DNA from: Sordaria brevicollis | Lineage: Eukaryota; Ascomycota; Sordariomycetes; Sordariales; Sordariaceae | NCBI GenBank assembly: GCA_033439795.1 | Contig: JAUTDP010000010.1 | Location: forward strand, 124,001 to 188,000 | Direction of reading: 5' to 3' | DNA: 64,000 nucleotides | In this document: piece after piece, positions 40,001-52,807 of the stretch | Layout: each line of letters begins with the position of its first letter | Position numbering within the stretch: position 1 is the first letter of the stretch | Position numbers and translations under genes: made by a program | Notes under the pieces: generated by a model | The model's database searches: none | What the model was told of the DNA's origin: nothing | Seen by the model: the letters and a program-made list of their open reading frames with translations, nothing else

Positions 40001-41446
40001 CAAGGTCTCCTTCCTCGTGGGTCACTCGTTGCTGATCTGTTGGGGGACCATTCGCGCTTCTGCTCACGTCTCGATGTTTCTTGATTTCTGCTCGCTCTCT
40101 TCTCCCATCTTCGCTGCTGACATTGCGCGCTCCATCAACAACTTGGCATGATGAGGTACTTATCATCTGACGGTCGCGGGTATCGCACGCTAAAGTTCAG
40201 ACCGAAGTCTCCCTAATTTGGATCAAGCTTCCCTGCCGCGCTTGTAAGTGCATATGGGATGGCGCGCGCATGTAAGTCACCCGACCGCATCTTCCCTTTT
40301 CTGATTTCGTTTCCCATGTTTTCTCGACCATGTTTACATTGCTTTTTTGTTGTCTGCGCAGACTGCGCTCAGGGTTGACATTCCTTTACCACCCAGGAAA
40401 AATAACTGCCTTCAGCCGAGGAAAAGAAGTAAGCCAAATCCTTTTCTTGAGGGACATGGACGTCGGGAAGTGTTGTCCGTCGTGGACCCAAGTGAACGCG
40501 ACGGCACGTGCCGAACGCGAAGGAGACATGTGAGAAAGGTGCCGTTTGGATCCACCATTTTGATTGGTCCGTTTTCCGGGGTCCTGCAACCCGCTGCCGG
40601 GGTAAACGCTTCTCCCGAAAACGTGGGTGCGCTCCCGTGAGCCGACGCCGCGGGGAAACGAGGGTCGAGGGAGACGGAACGGGAGTTTTGTGGAAATCAG
40701 ATGGCGTTCGGGATGCGCATTGATGCACAGAAACGCCATTTCAATGCAAGACGCGGGAATCAGATCACAAAAACCGATCAAGACCGAGACATTTCACGAA
40801 AAAAAGAAAGAAGCAAGATGGTGTGTGTCCCAATCCAATCCCGACGGCGGAAAAGGGGTCCTTTCGGATCAAATGCTCGAGCGGCTGAATGATCGGCTTT
40901 TTCTCTTGTCACGATGTCTCGAGAAGATCTGATCTGGCAACCAGTCGGAGATAAGTGAGAGAGTCAGAGAAGCGTGAGCGAGCGACAATTCCTCGACAAC
41001 AGCCCAAGAAATACTCCGAGGCTCAGGCGGCACAGCGGGTGCGATGTCGCAAGTGTCCTTTCCTTCCTTGTCAGAGCAGCGCTCGAGGAAGTCGCCCGGG
41101 GCTAAACTCAATCGTCGGAGTAAAACACAAGTGAAGGATGAGAGACTTGCGGCAATATCGGTCTGATTGATCTTGCATTGTCGCCCAGGGGCCATTTACA
41201 ATCTTCAACGCTGCAGTGATGTCGCAATCCAGACGGACTTTTGGTGCCCTCGGTAACCCCACACCCACTGCAAGATGATGCATCCTTATTGGGCAAATTG
41301 TCTCTCCTTGGGCCGGCGTTGCACAAGCCAAATCTAGCGATAGCTCTTTCCCCAGGCCGAACAGCCAAAAGTCTCCCGCCTGCCGGGCGCCGGAGGAGAC
41401 CAAAGACTGGAAAGAGCTTAGCTTATAGCGGCAGAGCGCTGTTGCT
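31066..41446. other. 10.4-kb region without a supported gene
   Basis: Base composition is normal and there is no sign of RIP, yet no open frame has a recognisable domain, and frames overlap heavily on opposite strands. Local features are a CAC-repeat at about 32,620-32,641, the 17-bp minisatellite at 33,381-33,530, a 15-G run at 34,020-34,034 and a C-rich run near 36,278. A small gene or non-coding RNA could be hidden; I cannot support one. Confidence 0.45.
33381..33530. repeat. 17-bp purine-rich minisatellite, about 9 copies
   Basis: Unit GAGAAGAGAGGAGCGAT in tandem with occasional G/A changes (GATGAG or GATAAG) and one shortened last copy. The tract is almost entirely purine on the plus strand. 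It sits in non-coding DNA. Confidence 0.92.
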
Positions 41447-41451
41447 CCCAC
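41447..41451. repeat. Target-site duplication CCCAC, left copy (outer element)
   Basis: Identical to 54,456-54,460, directly flanking the two outer LTR ends. Confidence 0.9.
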
Positions 41452-41649
41452 TGTCAGATTGCACAGCAAAGTGGATATCGTAATTGAGGGTTAAAATTTT
41501 TTTTTTTTTTTTTATATATTCAGAAGAGTTCTATAGAACCCGAATTGGGAGTGCCCAGACTATTAGGAAGGTCTGCAGCCAGAATCTAGTAGCTGGGGCG
41601 CCTTACGTAAGCCTATTTCTATTGGTCGAGTTTACCTTCTAATTTAATA
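41452..41649 (-). repeat. Outer element LTR, left (3' LTR in element orientation)
   Basis: 198 bp, matching 54,258-54,455 throughout. The first about 50 bp (TGTCAGATTGCACAGC...) look unmutated. From about 41,510 onward it carries RIP-type changes relative to the right copy, and its inner end reads AATTTAATA instead of AATCTGACA. Confidence 0.93.
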
Positions 41650-44600
41650 TACCTCTCTAAATGTAATTTATTTCCTAAAATGGACAAATCTAAAACTATT
41701 TACACAAAACTAATTACTCCTCCTCATTTATTTCTTTAATCTTTAAGTATTTTACCTATTAATAACTTTCTTTATTTCGTATAGAATCTATCCCTATTAA
41801 TTTCCTAAATTCTTAGTATTTTTCTACGATTAATACCTTAGTTATATTATTTACGGGTATTTTTAAAATTTCGAAATACTATACTTTAATTATCCTTATT
41901 TATACCTTTTATTTTAATTAATATTAGTAAATATTAATATAGCGGAATTTAATTACTAATTTTAATACTTTTACGTTTAGGATTTTAAATATTTAAAGAT
42001 TATTATATTCGAAAATTAGGGTAGGGTTAGAGAGTTTTAATATAAGATTTTTAAATAGCCTTATAATATATAATATTTCTTTAACGACGTTGGAAAGGGC
42101 TACGAATTTTATTTCGGTTATAGAGGTAATTATTATTAATTATTTAGAGGTTCCCTAATAGATAAATCTATTATATAATTTTACTATAAATCCTTAGGAA
42201 TTTTTACGGTCGATAGAATTATCGGTAAAGGAGGCGTTAAAAGTAAATTGAAATTTAATATTTCTTTTATAATATAGGGCTAAGTTTACGGTAGTAAAGA
42301 GGTAATATAATATTTTATTTACAATTTTATAATATTTTAATTTTAGGTTATAATTATATTTAATAAGTCGATTGGTTATAAAGGTAATATTTAGTTTGGT
42401 AATAACGGTGGCGTAAAATATAAATTTAATTTTAATTTGGTATTAATAAATAGATTAATTAGTAGCCTTATAATTATAGGGTATTAATTCGATATTATTT
42501 ATTAGGATTTAGGTAATGCGTTTATTATTAGCGAACTTGTAAATCTTTTGAAGGTATAATTATTAGGATAATTAAATTTTGTAGGCTTTGCAATCGTAAA
42601 TTATTTTAATATTTAGGAATTATTGTAATTCCTCTCTTCTAATTAAATTATATCGGGATTATAGAATCTTTATATATTATTAGGTAATTTCCTCCTTAGT
42701 AGGGTAGTAATAGAAAATAATATTATTAATATAATAGAAGATTAAAATACCGTCGTTAATTAAAATATAAGGATTTTTAAGGATTATATAGAACTTTAAG
42801 GCCTTGAATATCTTTATGAACTTTCGTTATTATAATAGTAAAAAATAATAAAGATTATATAATATTTTAAAGATTTTAAATACTTTCCTTTAAATATAAT
42901 AATTTAGTAATATATATATATAAATCATTTTATTTATTATTACGTTTACGAAGGCGTTAATTACGTCTTATTAAATAAGTTTAAAATTAAAACGTAAAAT
43001 TATAATTATAAGGGTACGGAAAGACTTTTTTACTAGGGTGGAGGTATAGGTTTCTTATTTTATAATCCTTATTTATTAATTTTTATATATAATTAAATAG
43101 GCTTTAATTTTATTAAAGTAGTTATTTTTAAAATATTTATAAATATATATTTATATATAATTAAGGATTTATTTACCTTTAATTTTAGGTTCGTCGTAGT
43201 TTATTTTTATTTAAGTTTTTATTTATTTATAATTTTCGAAGTGAATTCGTTCGGTTTATTTGAAGAAGTCGCTTAAAGGATATTTATCGAGGTCCTTATA
43301 ATTGTAAAGTATTAACGGTAATTAATAATAATAGAAGTTCTAGAATTTATTAATAGCGATTAAGGATTCGATTATATTTTTAATAATTACCCTTTTTTTA
43401 CGTATAGAGTATTATAGTTCTATTTTAATAATTTTCTTTTTATATATTATAATTATAAATTAGTAAAGACGTCCGGCGTTAAATATTGCCTTTTAGGGTT
43501 CGAAACCTTTTAATAATTCCTTTTTAGCGTATTTAATACGATTTATAGCGAATACCCCTATAAAAAAGGAAATTAATAATAGTATATTTAATAATATTAA
43601 ATAATTATAATTAATAAAATAATCGATAATTATTCGGTTTTCTTTTAGGTTTATAATTTTATTAAGGGGGTTTAGAAGCGGTACGCTAATTTTTATTTCC
43701 TTAATAATTATTTCTTCGGTTTATACTTCCCTAATAATTATTACCTCCCCTTTTTAAACCGGGTTGGAAGAGAGAGAATTTGGAAGGTTATAAATATTCG
43801 TATTTTTTATATCGGTATAATTAATTATAAAATCGAGGGGGGATTAATTATTTAATAATTATTCTTTAGCGGTATATTTTTTTAATAAAGCGGTAAATTC
43901 TTTTAAGGTAAATTTTAAGGATTTAATTTCCTTTTCTATTTTATTAATAAAGAAAGTACGTTTATTAAAAATAATATTATAAATATTAATAATTTCGTTG
44001 GTAATAGGGTTTTAAATTTAATAAATAATTATAGAGGTATAACCGATTAAATATCCGATTTACGCTTTAGGGTTTATTTTTTAAAATTTATCTTATTTAT
44101 TCTTAATAATAATAATTATTACGAATATTTTATAATTATAAATTCGAAGGTAGGAGATATTAAATTTATAAGGGGTAATTTCGTTATTATTATTATTAAT
44201 TTTTTTAGTAATAGCCGTATAAAATCTTTTATAGGGAGATTTCTAATTGTAAAGGTATTTAGGGGATTAATTATTGAAATATATTACTATAGAGACGATT
44301 TCTGGCTAAAAATGCTTAGGAAAACGAGTATTTAAATTTATAACGCGCGTTTTATCCTTAATTATACTTTTTAAGCGCTTTATACCTCCGTTTTATATTT
44401 AAGTATACGGGGTAAAGGGTTTTATAATTATATTATATTACGTTAATAAATTTAAAAATAATTATAATTTTATAATTTCGTTATCGTATTCTAATATTCG
44501 TATTATAATATTAAATTATATTTTAAGGAGAGTAAAAAGGTCATTTAAATAAATTATAATTATAATAGTAAATTAATTATAGAAGAAGTATTTTTAAATA

Positions 44601-45437
44601 TACCTAATAAATTTGTAGGTAATAAATATAATATTAGTATAATTTCGATAATTTTCTTTATAATTAAGAAAATTTATAGCGAAACGTTCTTTAATTTTAT
44701 ACCTTTTATTTTTAGATTTTCGTTTAATTTATTACTTAATTTTTATTTAAATATAAATATTATATTATTTAATTTTAGGGTCTTTTTCGTCTTCCTCCTT
44801 TTTATTCTTAAATAGGATTTTGGCTCTTAATATATTATAGAGGTAGGATAGTATTTAAAGACTAGGGTGCCCTAATTTAAAATATTAAGTGAGGGGGTTT
44901 TTACGGTAGTACTTACGGTTTATATAGGAATTGATTATATTTTTACGGGTATAGAAATTCGCCCGAATAAATAAATGGGGAAGCTCTTTAAATAAAATTT
45001 AGTGGTAATAGGTTTTAAAATAATAAAATAATAATTAGTTTATATTACGAAGGTAATTATTGGGTAGTTTATAATTTTAAAAGAAACTTTATTTACGTAA
45101 TAAATATAAGGAGATAAAGTTGGTTATAAAATTAGGGCAAAAAGCTATATTATAGAGATATAATTTCTTAGGCCCGTTTTTTCTATTAATAATAAAATTA
45201 ACTTCCTTATAACCTTAAATTTCAATATATAAATTTCTAACCTATAAATTATTATTATAGGGTATATAATAAAAATTAAAGAAATATATAATTTCGTTAA
45301 ATACGTATAAAGAATTACTAAAATTAAAAAGAATATAGTTTTTAAGCGGGTAAGTATTAGAATTTCCTTTTCCTATTTAGAATATTACTTATATTATAAC
45401 AGTTTTATAAATTTAAATACAAATAGGAATAAGGTTT
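41650..45437 (-). pseudogene. Outer copia element pol remnant (integrase, reverse transcriptase, RNase H)
   Basis: AT-rich and riddled with stops. On the minus strand, about 42,740-42,690 reads like the reverse transcriptase core: NDGILIF, then Y-I-N-N (42,722-42,733) where active enzymes have Y-V-D-D. It is followed by a stretch resembling RREELQWFLGIKII with tryptophan codons turned to stops. Asp-to-Asn and Trp-to-stop are the changes G-to-A mutation makes. RNase H would lie to the left towards the LTR and integrase to the right, around 43.5-45 kb; these were not resolved motif by motif. The insertion of the inner element at 45,438-45,442 cuts it from its gag. Confidence 0.75.
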
Positions 45438-45442
45438 ATAAC
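45438..45442. repeat. Target-site duplication ATAAC, left copy (inner element)
   Basis: Identical to 52,803-52,807 on the other side of the inner element; it marks the point where the outer element was split. Confidence 0.85.
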
Positions 45443-45737
45443 TATCACAAACTTAACCTAGTAATTATACGTAACTTAGTTATATACCTATACTAAGGTT
45501 ATAATTACTATTAAGATAATTACAACCTTATTCGGCTAGCCCGCCGCCGCGGTCGTATAGCGATACGATCGCGGTCCCGGTCACATAACTACGCGCGCCC
45601 TACGTGCGTATAATTTATACGCCGTACCCTTATAAAGGCAGCCACCCGCGTACAATTTCGCTCCCTTTCCTCTTTTCCTTCTTCGTATAATATTATATAT
45701 CCTATTCTACTTACTTTAATTATATTTACCCGTAATA
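45443..45737 (+). repeat. Inner element 5' LTR
   Basis: 295 bp, aligned end to end with 52,508-52,802. It contains a CG-rich core (about 45,535-45,610) and a TATAAAGG box at about 45,629-45,637 that could be the retrotransposon promoter. Both copies carry RIP-type changes at different positions. Confidence 0.92.
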
Positions 45738-47540
45738 ATATATTATACCTTATTATTATATTTATAATGTATAATTTTCAATTATTTAAACGTATTAAAA
45801 TCGCTTTATTCGTAAATCGTTAAATTTAATATTCTCTCTTTTTTCCAATAATTAAAGTAATCTCCTTCGTCGTAATAACTTCGACTATTAATTATTTATT
45901 AGAGCCGCGTCCTTTTATTTAAAAAATAAAAGTAGCCTTTTTTTTATCTAACGGATAAAAGTAAACGCTACGCTTCTTTTTCTCTTTTTCTATTTTTAAA
46001 ATTATTTTATAAATTATAAACCTTCTTTCCGCTCGTTAATATTTAATATAAATAGTAATAATAATCTTACGTATTTTTTAAAAAGTAATAACGAATTCCC
46101 TACGATTTTTCATTCTTTAAATATTAATAAACTATTTATAATAAATAATCTACTTACTTATAATATTAATATTTATACTATTACCCTACGTAAATTTCCT
46201 ATCCTTTAAAATATTAATAACCTTATTACTACTATCGAAGAAGATAAGGATAAAGAAACGGTCCCCGAAGATTATTTATCCGGTATTAATATTATCGCCG
46301 GATACCCTACTTTCCGCTCGATTATCGCACTTATTACCCATATTTATATTAAAATTTATTTATCGTTGAAAATTATTACGAAAAGGTATTTATTAACCGC
46401 TGTATTATTAATAACGCTTAAAATATATTCGACGACGTAAATTTCAAATATTACTAATTTATTACCAAATATTAATCTTTTAAAACTAATAAATTTACCG
46501 CTAATAAATATAATAATACCCTTTATAATACTATTTCGAAATTTATATTTTAATTTAATATAAATATTATAAACGAAATTACTAATACTAATATTATATT
46601 TAGCTACCGTCAAATTATTAATAACCTTCCTATTTTTATAAGAGAAGAGCCTAGCGGCGCTATTACCCGCTATAAAATCTTTACCGCTTAACGTTTTTAT
46701 ATCCAATCTTAATAAAAAATCGATACCCTCCTCTACCCTAATAAAGGTACTAAAATTATTAAAACGGTTATACTTTTAAACCCTAAAATCCTATTTAATA
46801 TCTATAAAGAATTCTAAACTATCCAAAATAATAAGCCCGAAAATATTTAATATTAAAAAACTAAAAAAGAATTTATAAATTATTTAATTAAACGTTTTAA
46901 AAATATTAATTTAATTAATAATACTAACTGCCATTTTGAAAAATATTATATAAAGAACCGCCCCTTTACCGAATTTAAATAAAAGTTTACTAATTTTTAT
47001 AATTTAATCGGTTATAACGACGCTATAAAGGTTTATTACTTTTGTAATAAAATTAATAAACGTTTTTATAATAATTTTACCTATTATAATCCCCCGGCCG
47101 CTAACGACTTTTACGCCTAATTCGATTTATATTATATTATTACTACTAATTTTAAAAATACCGACTACCGTTAGAAAATAATTAACCGCGCCCTTAATCT
47201 ATCTACTATTAATACCGCCCCCGCCGTTAATTCCAATTCCACCCTTCGTACTAATCCTAATAATATTCTTATTAATTAAAATAATAATAAAATAAACCTA
47301 AACGCTATTAACCTAACCGTATTTATTTATAAGGATATTTTTAACTAATATATATATAAAGGCCTCTACTATTATTATAATTAAAAAGGTTATATTAATT
47401 ATAATTATATTAATTCGATAAATTATAATAATAAAAGTTATTAAAATAGTAAGGGTAAAAGTAATAAAAAGAAGAAAAAACGTAATTAAAACTAATAAAT
47501 TAAAGTCCGCGCCGTTAATGCTATTCTAACCGCCCCTACT
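45738..47540 (+). pseudogene. Inner gypsy element gag remnant
   Basis: Frame destroyed by stops. Around 46,960-47,190 the plus strand reads as a capsid-like segment (NRPFTEFK, then LIGYNDAIKVYYF). At 47,361-47,402 it reads G-L-Y-Y-Y-Y-N-stop-K-G-Y-I-N-Y, which is a CCHC zinc knuckle (CxxCxxxGHxxxxC) with cysteines and histidine changed to tyrosine and a glutamine changed to stop. All these changes are explained by G-to-A or C-to-T. The 5' boundary of gag is not determined. Confidence 0.75.
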
Positions 47541-50500
47541 ACCCCTACTATTCTAATTATTAAAAGTAAAAAATATTATAATATTCTAAAAAATAAATAG
47601 CCTCTATACCTAATTGCGTATAAAGGCCTTAACGATTATTATAACTCCTAATTAAAAAAAATAAAATTTCAAATTCCCTAGAATTAAAAGGTTTAGAAGA
47701 AATACGGATTTAATTTTTAAATAATTCTATTACCTTAAATTTAATACTCCTTTCTTCCTATATAATAATTAGTTCGCATAAAGATTATTATATTACTTTC
47801 ATTAATAATAAATATTCCGTATTCGCTTTTATTAATTATTTTTTTATAATAAAAAATAACCTTCCGTATTTTAAATTTTAATACTTAAAAAAATTAATTT
47901 TAACCGATAATATAATTAAAAGCGTTATTTTTAAAGGGGTAAAGGCCAAACTCTATATCGAATTTTATAATAAAATTATCACTTTCTTAATATATAACAT
48001 CTCCTCTAAATACCCTATAATCTTAGGCTTCCTATAAATATAATTTTATAAACCCAAAATTAATTATAACGTATATAACGTATAATTTAAATATTACTAT
48101 AATTATTACTTTATTACAAACCTATTTAATAAATTAATTATAATACCGCGTATTATTTCTAATAATATTACGGTCGCCGCTATTAAAATTCCCCCTAAAT
48201 TTATTTTAATAATAACCCCCTTTTAAAAGAATACGCTAATTCCTAAAATTATTTCCCTAATTATAATATAAGAGCCAATTCTAATAATTATACTTATAGC
48301 CGCTCTTAGAACGAAGTCTATTTTCTAAATAAAGAAGCCTATTCTCTAAAAAAAGCTTATTCCCTAAACTAACCCTATTCCTATTTACGATTCACCTATT
48401 CCTAAACCCTCCCAACTTCCTACTCGCTATAATACCGCCTTGCTTAAAGTTTTAATTATTAATTGGATTAATATTAAAGTCTAAAATATTTTAAAAATAA
48501 TTATTCTCTTTATTAAAATTAAAAGCCCTATAATTTATAAACCCTATATTAAATTGAACGGTCGGTGTATATTAACTGGTACGTATTATAAATATAGTCC
48601 CCGTTCGTTTAAAACGGTAAATAATCTATTAAATTTAAAGGATATTAAGGAATTCAACGCCGCTACGTTTAATTTTTTATATAAAAGGGATAATTTATAA
48701 CTTATAATTATAATATATACGGAGTTCGAATGTTTAATTATTATCTACGAATTTAACGAAATTATTTTAACCGAAAAAATCGTTAATGATATTTAAAATA
48801 AAAAAAGTAAGAAATATAAAAATATATTATTAAAGAACCTTTATAGTTTTATTAAAGCTATAGTAAATAATGGCTTTAAGGATAATATTAAAGCTACGGT
48901 TTTAATAAAATTATTAAATTTAACGGGTAATTTTAATTAAGATACTCTTATATATAAAGAAATTATTTATTAAATTATAGTAATTAAAATCGCTAAATAA
49001 ATTAGCTTTAATAAAATTATAAAAGAAGACGCGAAGAAGTTTTTTAAAAAGAATCGACGGCTAATATTATTAAAGGAAGAAATTATAACCAAAATCCCTA
49101 AGCGGTACTATAAGAATATTCTAATTTTCCTACCCTAATTAATGGAAGAGGTTTTATTTTATTGTATTTATAATTATAAAATTAAGCTATTATTAAGCGC
49201 TAAGCCGCTTAACGTTCGTATTCGCTTAACGTCCCTTATCGAAACTTCGGTTATTAAATAATAAATTAATAATAATCTTTGTAAGAATTTTATCCGCCCT
49301 TTATAATTAATTGTAATTACCTTTATCCTTTTAATTAAAAAACCGGGTAACGGAGTCCGAATTTATATAAATTATAAAAATATTAATAATATTACTTTAA
49401 AGTCCTATTATTTATTCCTATCAATTAAAAAGACTTTAAATTTAATTTATAAAATAAAGATTTTTATTAAATTAAATATTATTATTATATTTAATTGGAT
49501 ATAAGTTAAAGAAGGCTACGAATAATTAACTACGTTTATTATTCGTTTCGGTTTATTTAAATCTTTAATTTATTTATTTAACTTTTAAAACGTATTAGGT
49601 ATATTTTGAAATTATATTAACGATATTCTATATAATATTTTTAACGTTTATATAATTGTATATTTTAATAATATCCTAATTTATTCCGATAATAAAGAGG
49701 AATATAAATAATATATTAATAAAATTTTAAAACGAATAATTAAAGTAAAATTGCAAATCGATATTGATAAATACGAATTTTATATAATACGTACGAAGTA
49801 TTTAAATTTAATTATTACGCCTAATAGTATTAAAATAAATCCCGAAAAGGTCGCCGCTATTATAATATAGTAAATTCCCGACTCTAAACGTTCGCTATAA
49901 CGTTTCCTAAATTTCGCTAATTTCTATTAACGTTTTATAAAATATTTCTCGATTATAGTAAAATTATTTTATAAATTAATTAAGAAAATAGTACCTATAA
50001 ATTAGAAATAGATAAAACGGTACTAAAATTCTTTCGAAGTATTAAAAAGAACTTTTATAAATAGATTAATTTTATATATTTATAATTAATTTAAATTAAT
50101 TATCGTAGAAACGGATATTTTAAATTAGGTTTATAGAGGAACTTTATTATAATACGATAATAATAATATTTTACAACTAATTGCTTATTTTAATTAAAAA
50201 TACTCTACCGTCGAATATAATTATAATATTTATAATAAAGAATTATTAACTATTATTAAAATATTAAAAAAGTAGAAACCGGAATTTAAAAGAGTGTAAT
50301 AACCGTTTAAAATCCTTATAAATTATCGGAATTTAAAAATATTTATAATTAATAAATAATTAACGCCCCGCTATATAAAATAATCTTAATTTTTATTTCG
50401 TTTTAATTTTATAATTAAATACCGACCGGGTTCCTTCTAAATTCGCCCTAACGCTTTTAATTGTAAATTAAAAAATATCCCTAAGAATGTAAATAATGAA

Positions 50501-52507
50501 CGGCTATTAATACGTAATAAGGTCTTACTAAATAAAAACCTCTTTATTAATAGCGCCTTTATTTTAGAGTTGGAAAACGAACTAAACGTAAAAAACCTTA
50601 TCGGTTATAGGTATAAGGCTTTAAAAAAAATAGAATTAGAGGAATTAATAGGAATTAAATATTTATACGAATTAAATATCCTAAATGAGAAATTAATAAA
50701 CGATTTAATAATAGAATTTTATAAAAAATTTACCTTTTTGCAAAACGTTTTAGCCTATTTATTAAATCCTAACCGTCGTATATAATTAAAAAAGGTATAT
50801 AAATAAATAGTAAAAATTTCGTTCGCAAAATACCGCGCTATTTAAAAACGTATCTATTTTAAGAATACCGTTATTATATACCTTAACGACTCTACTCTTT
50901 ATTTATAATTCTTTCGACGTATTTATAATTTATTATTAGTAAAATATCCAAATAGAAAAAAAACCTTCTACTTATTATTATAATTTTACTTCAATTAAAA
51001 ATATATTAATCCGTTAAAATATATTATAAAGTATACCTTTAATACGTAAAAATAAAACCTTTATAATACTCCCCTTATAATTTATTAAAATTATTAACCG
51101 TTCTTTTCGTACTATAGAAGGATATTTCTATTAATTATATTACCTTATTAACGCCCTATTTTCGGAAGGGATAAGAATTTAAATACGTCGCGGTAATTAT
51201 CGATCGGTTAATTAAAATATATTACTTCATCCCTTATAAAATTTTAATAACGAAAGAATTAATAAAGCATTTTATTAATAAAATTTATAACCTTTATAGT
51301 ATACTTAATACTATTATTTCCGACTATAATATATAATTTATTTTAACGTTCTAGAAAACTTTATCCTCAAAATTAAAAATAAATTTAAAATTTTCGTCCG
51401 CTTTCTACCTATTTATTAATAATTAAATTAAGCGTATTAACGCCGAAATAGAATACTATTTAAAAACCTATATTAATTAGGCCTAAAACGATTAGGTCGA
51501 TTAATTACTAATCGTAGAATTTATAAAAAATAATACCGCTTCTAAAATTATAAGAATATCCCCCTTCTTTACTAATTATAATTTTAACCCGTATATAAAT
51601 ATTAAACTAATTACCCCTTACCTTCCCAAATTATTAAAAGTTTAAAAGGCTAAATTCTTCAAAATTTATAAAATAATAAAACGGTTTAAAATTATCTTCG
51701 ATTTCGTAATAATTAAAGTAAAATAAATATAATAACGTTATAAAAATAACGCTAATATTAAGAAATCGAATACCCTAATTTATAAACCGGGCGATATAAT
51801 CCTCTTCGATACCTAAAATTTCGAAACCGGTCGCCCGTACGTTAAATTCACTCTACTTTTCGAAAGTCTTTTCTTAATTATTAAAATTAATACCCACTCT
51901 ATTATTTTTAAATTATTAATTAATATAAAATACAAATAAACTTTTAATATAAATAAAATAAAGTTTTAATTACCGGCGAGGTTATTAAATTAAATATAAT
52001 AATAATAAAATATCCGCGCTAATATAAAGAAGATTATATATTAAACGAATAATAGCGAAGACTTTTTCGAATAGAATTTTATAAAAATCGATAAATATAA
52101 AAAAGAAAGGGGTTATTAAATATATTACGTTATTTAAACTCCCCCTTATAGGTTTAATTAATAATTGCGTATTAACGTAGTAATATATTTAAAAAAGGTT
52201 AAAGAATTTTACGAAAAGTATCTTAACGCTTTAATACCGTTAAATTAGGCTAAAGTCGAAAGGAAGAAGCTTAAGGAAGAAGTATAGAAATTGAAGGAAT
52301 TAGAAATACCGTCGGAAGAAAGGAATTCGCCAGTAGAAAATACGGAAATTCCGGCCGAGGAATAAAAGGAGGTAAAGAAAAAATCGCTACGGTTAAGGGC
52401 CGCTACGGTTATAAATACTTTTCGAAATATAATAATATATTTAATAAAAATTTTTATTATTTTATATAATAATAATTAACTATACGGCTTCTTTTAATTA
52501 AAGGTAG
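47541..52507 (+). pseudogene. Inner gypsy element pol remnant (protease, RT, RNase H, integrase)
   Basis: Degenerate plus-strand reading. Reverse transcriptase starts near KKPGNGVR at 49,337. The catalytic box at 49,661-49,693 reads YFNNILIYSDN where active gypsy enzymes have YLDD, so both catalytic aspartates have become asparagine. RNase H is around 50,090-50,290. The integrase core lies near 51,120-51,240 (VAVIIDRLIK, with an Asp-to-Asn change just before). A GRPYVKFTLLF segment near 51,828 fits the GPY/F region. The only intact open frame of note, 50,570-50,785 (71 codons), falls between RNase H and integrase and is a surviving piece of this polyprotein, not a separate gene. Downstream to 52,360 there is a Lys/Glu-rich extension. 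Confidence 0.85.
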
Positions 52508-52802
52508 TATTATAGGTTTAATTTAATAATTATACGTAATTTAATTACGTATTTATATTAAAGTTATAATTATTATTAAAATAATTATAACTTTATTCGG
52601 CTAACCCGCCGCCACGGTCGTATAACAATACGGTCGCGGTCCCAGTCACATAATTACGCGCGCCCTACGTGCGTATAGTCTATGCGCCGTACCCTTATAA
52701 GGGTAGCCACCCGCGTACAACTTCGCTCCCTTTCCTCTTTTCCTTCTTCGTATAATATTACATATCCTATTCTACCTACCTTGGTCGTATTTACCCGTGA
52801 TA
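52508..52802 (+). repeat. Inner element 3' LTR
   Basis: 295 bp copy of 45,443-45,737. The middle and end (about 52,600-52,802) are less mutated than in the 5' copy, with TATAAGGG in place of TATAAAGG. A 63-codon open frame here (52,682-52,873) crosses the LTR end and is a chance frame. Confidence 0.92.
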
Positions 52803-52807
52803 ATAAC
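52803..52807. repeat. Target-site duplication ATAAC, right copy (inner element)
   Basis: Pairs with 45,438-45,442. Confidence 0.85.

Larger units (their letters stand above)
45443..52802 (+). mobile_element. Inner LTR retrotransposon, Ty3/gypsy type, nested and RIP-mutated
   Basis: 7,360 bp, bounded by 295-bp direct repeats (45,443-45,737 and 52,508-52,802) whose termini reduce to TGTCAC...GTGACA after allowing for RIP (seen as TATCAC and GTAATA on the left, TATTAT and GTGATA on the right). The 5-bp duplication ATAAC flanks it. Plus-strand reading gives gag with a zinc-knuckle relic, then reverse transcriptase, RNase H, integrase and a GPY/F-like C-terminal region, the order of gypsy elements. 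A purine-rich AAAGGTAG just before 52,508 fits a polypurine tract. It lies opposite in orientation to its host element and is also inactivated. Confidence 0.9.

Noticed and set aside
46356..46706. 116-codon minus-strand frame within the AT-rich block
   Set aside because: Lies antisense to the gag region of the inner gypsy element; composed of Ile, Asn, Lys and Tyr as expected from chance in AT-rich DNA.
50570..50785. 71-codon plus-strand frame in the AT-rich block as an independent small gene
   Set aside because: It is a surviving in-frame stretch of the inner element's degenerate pol between RNase H and integrase.
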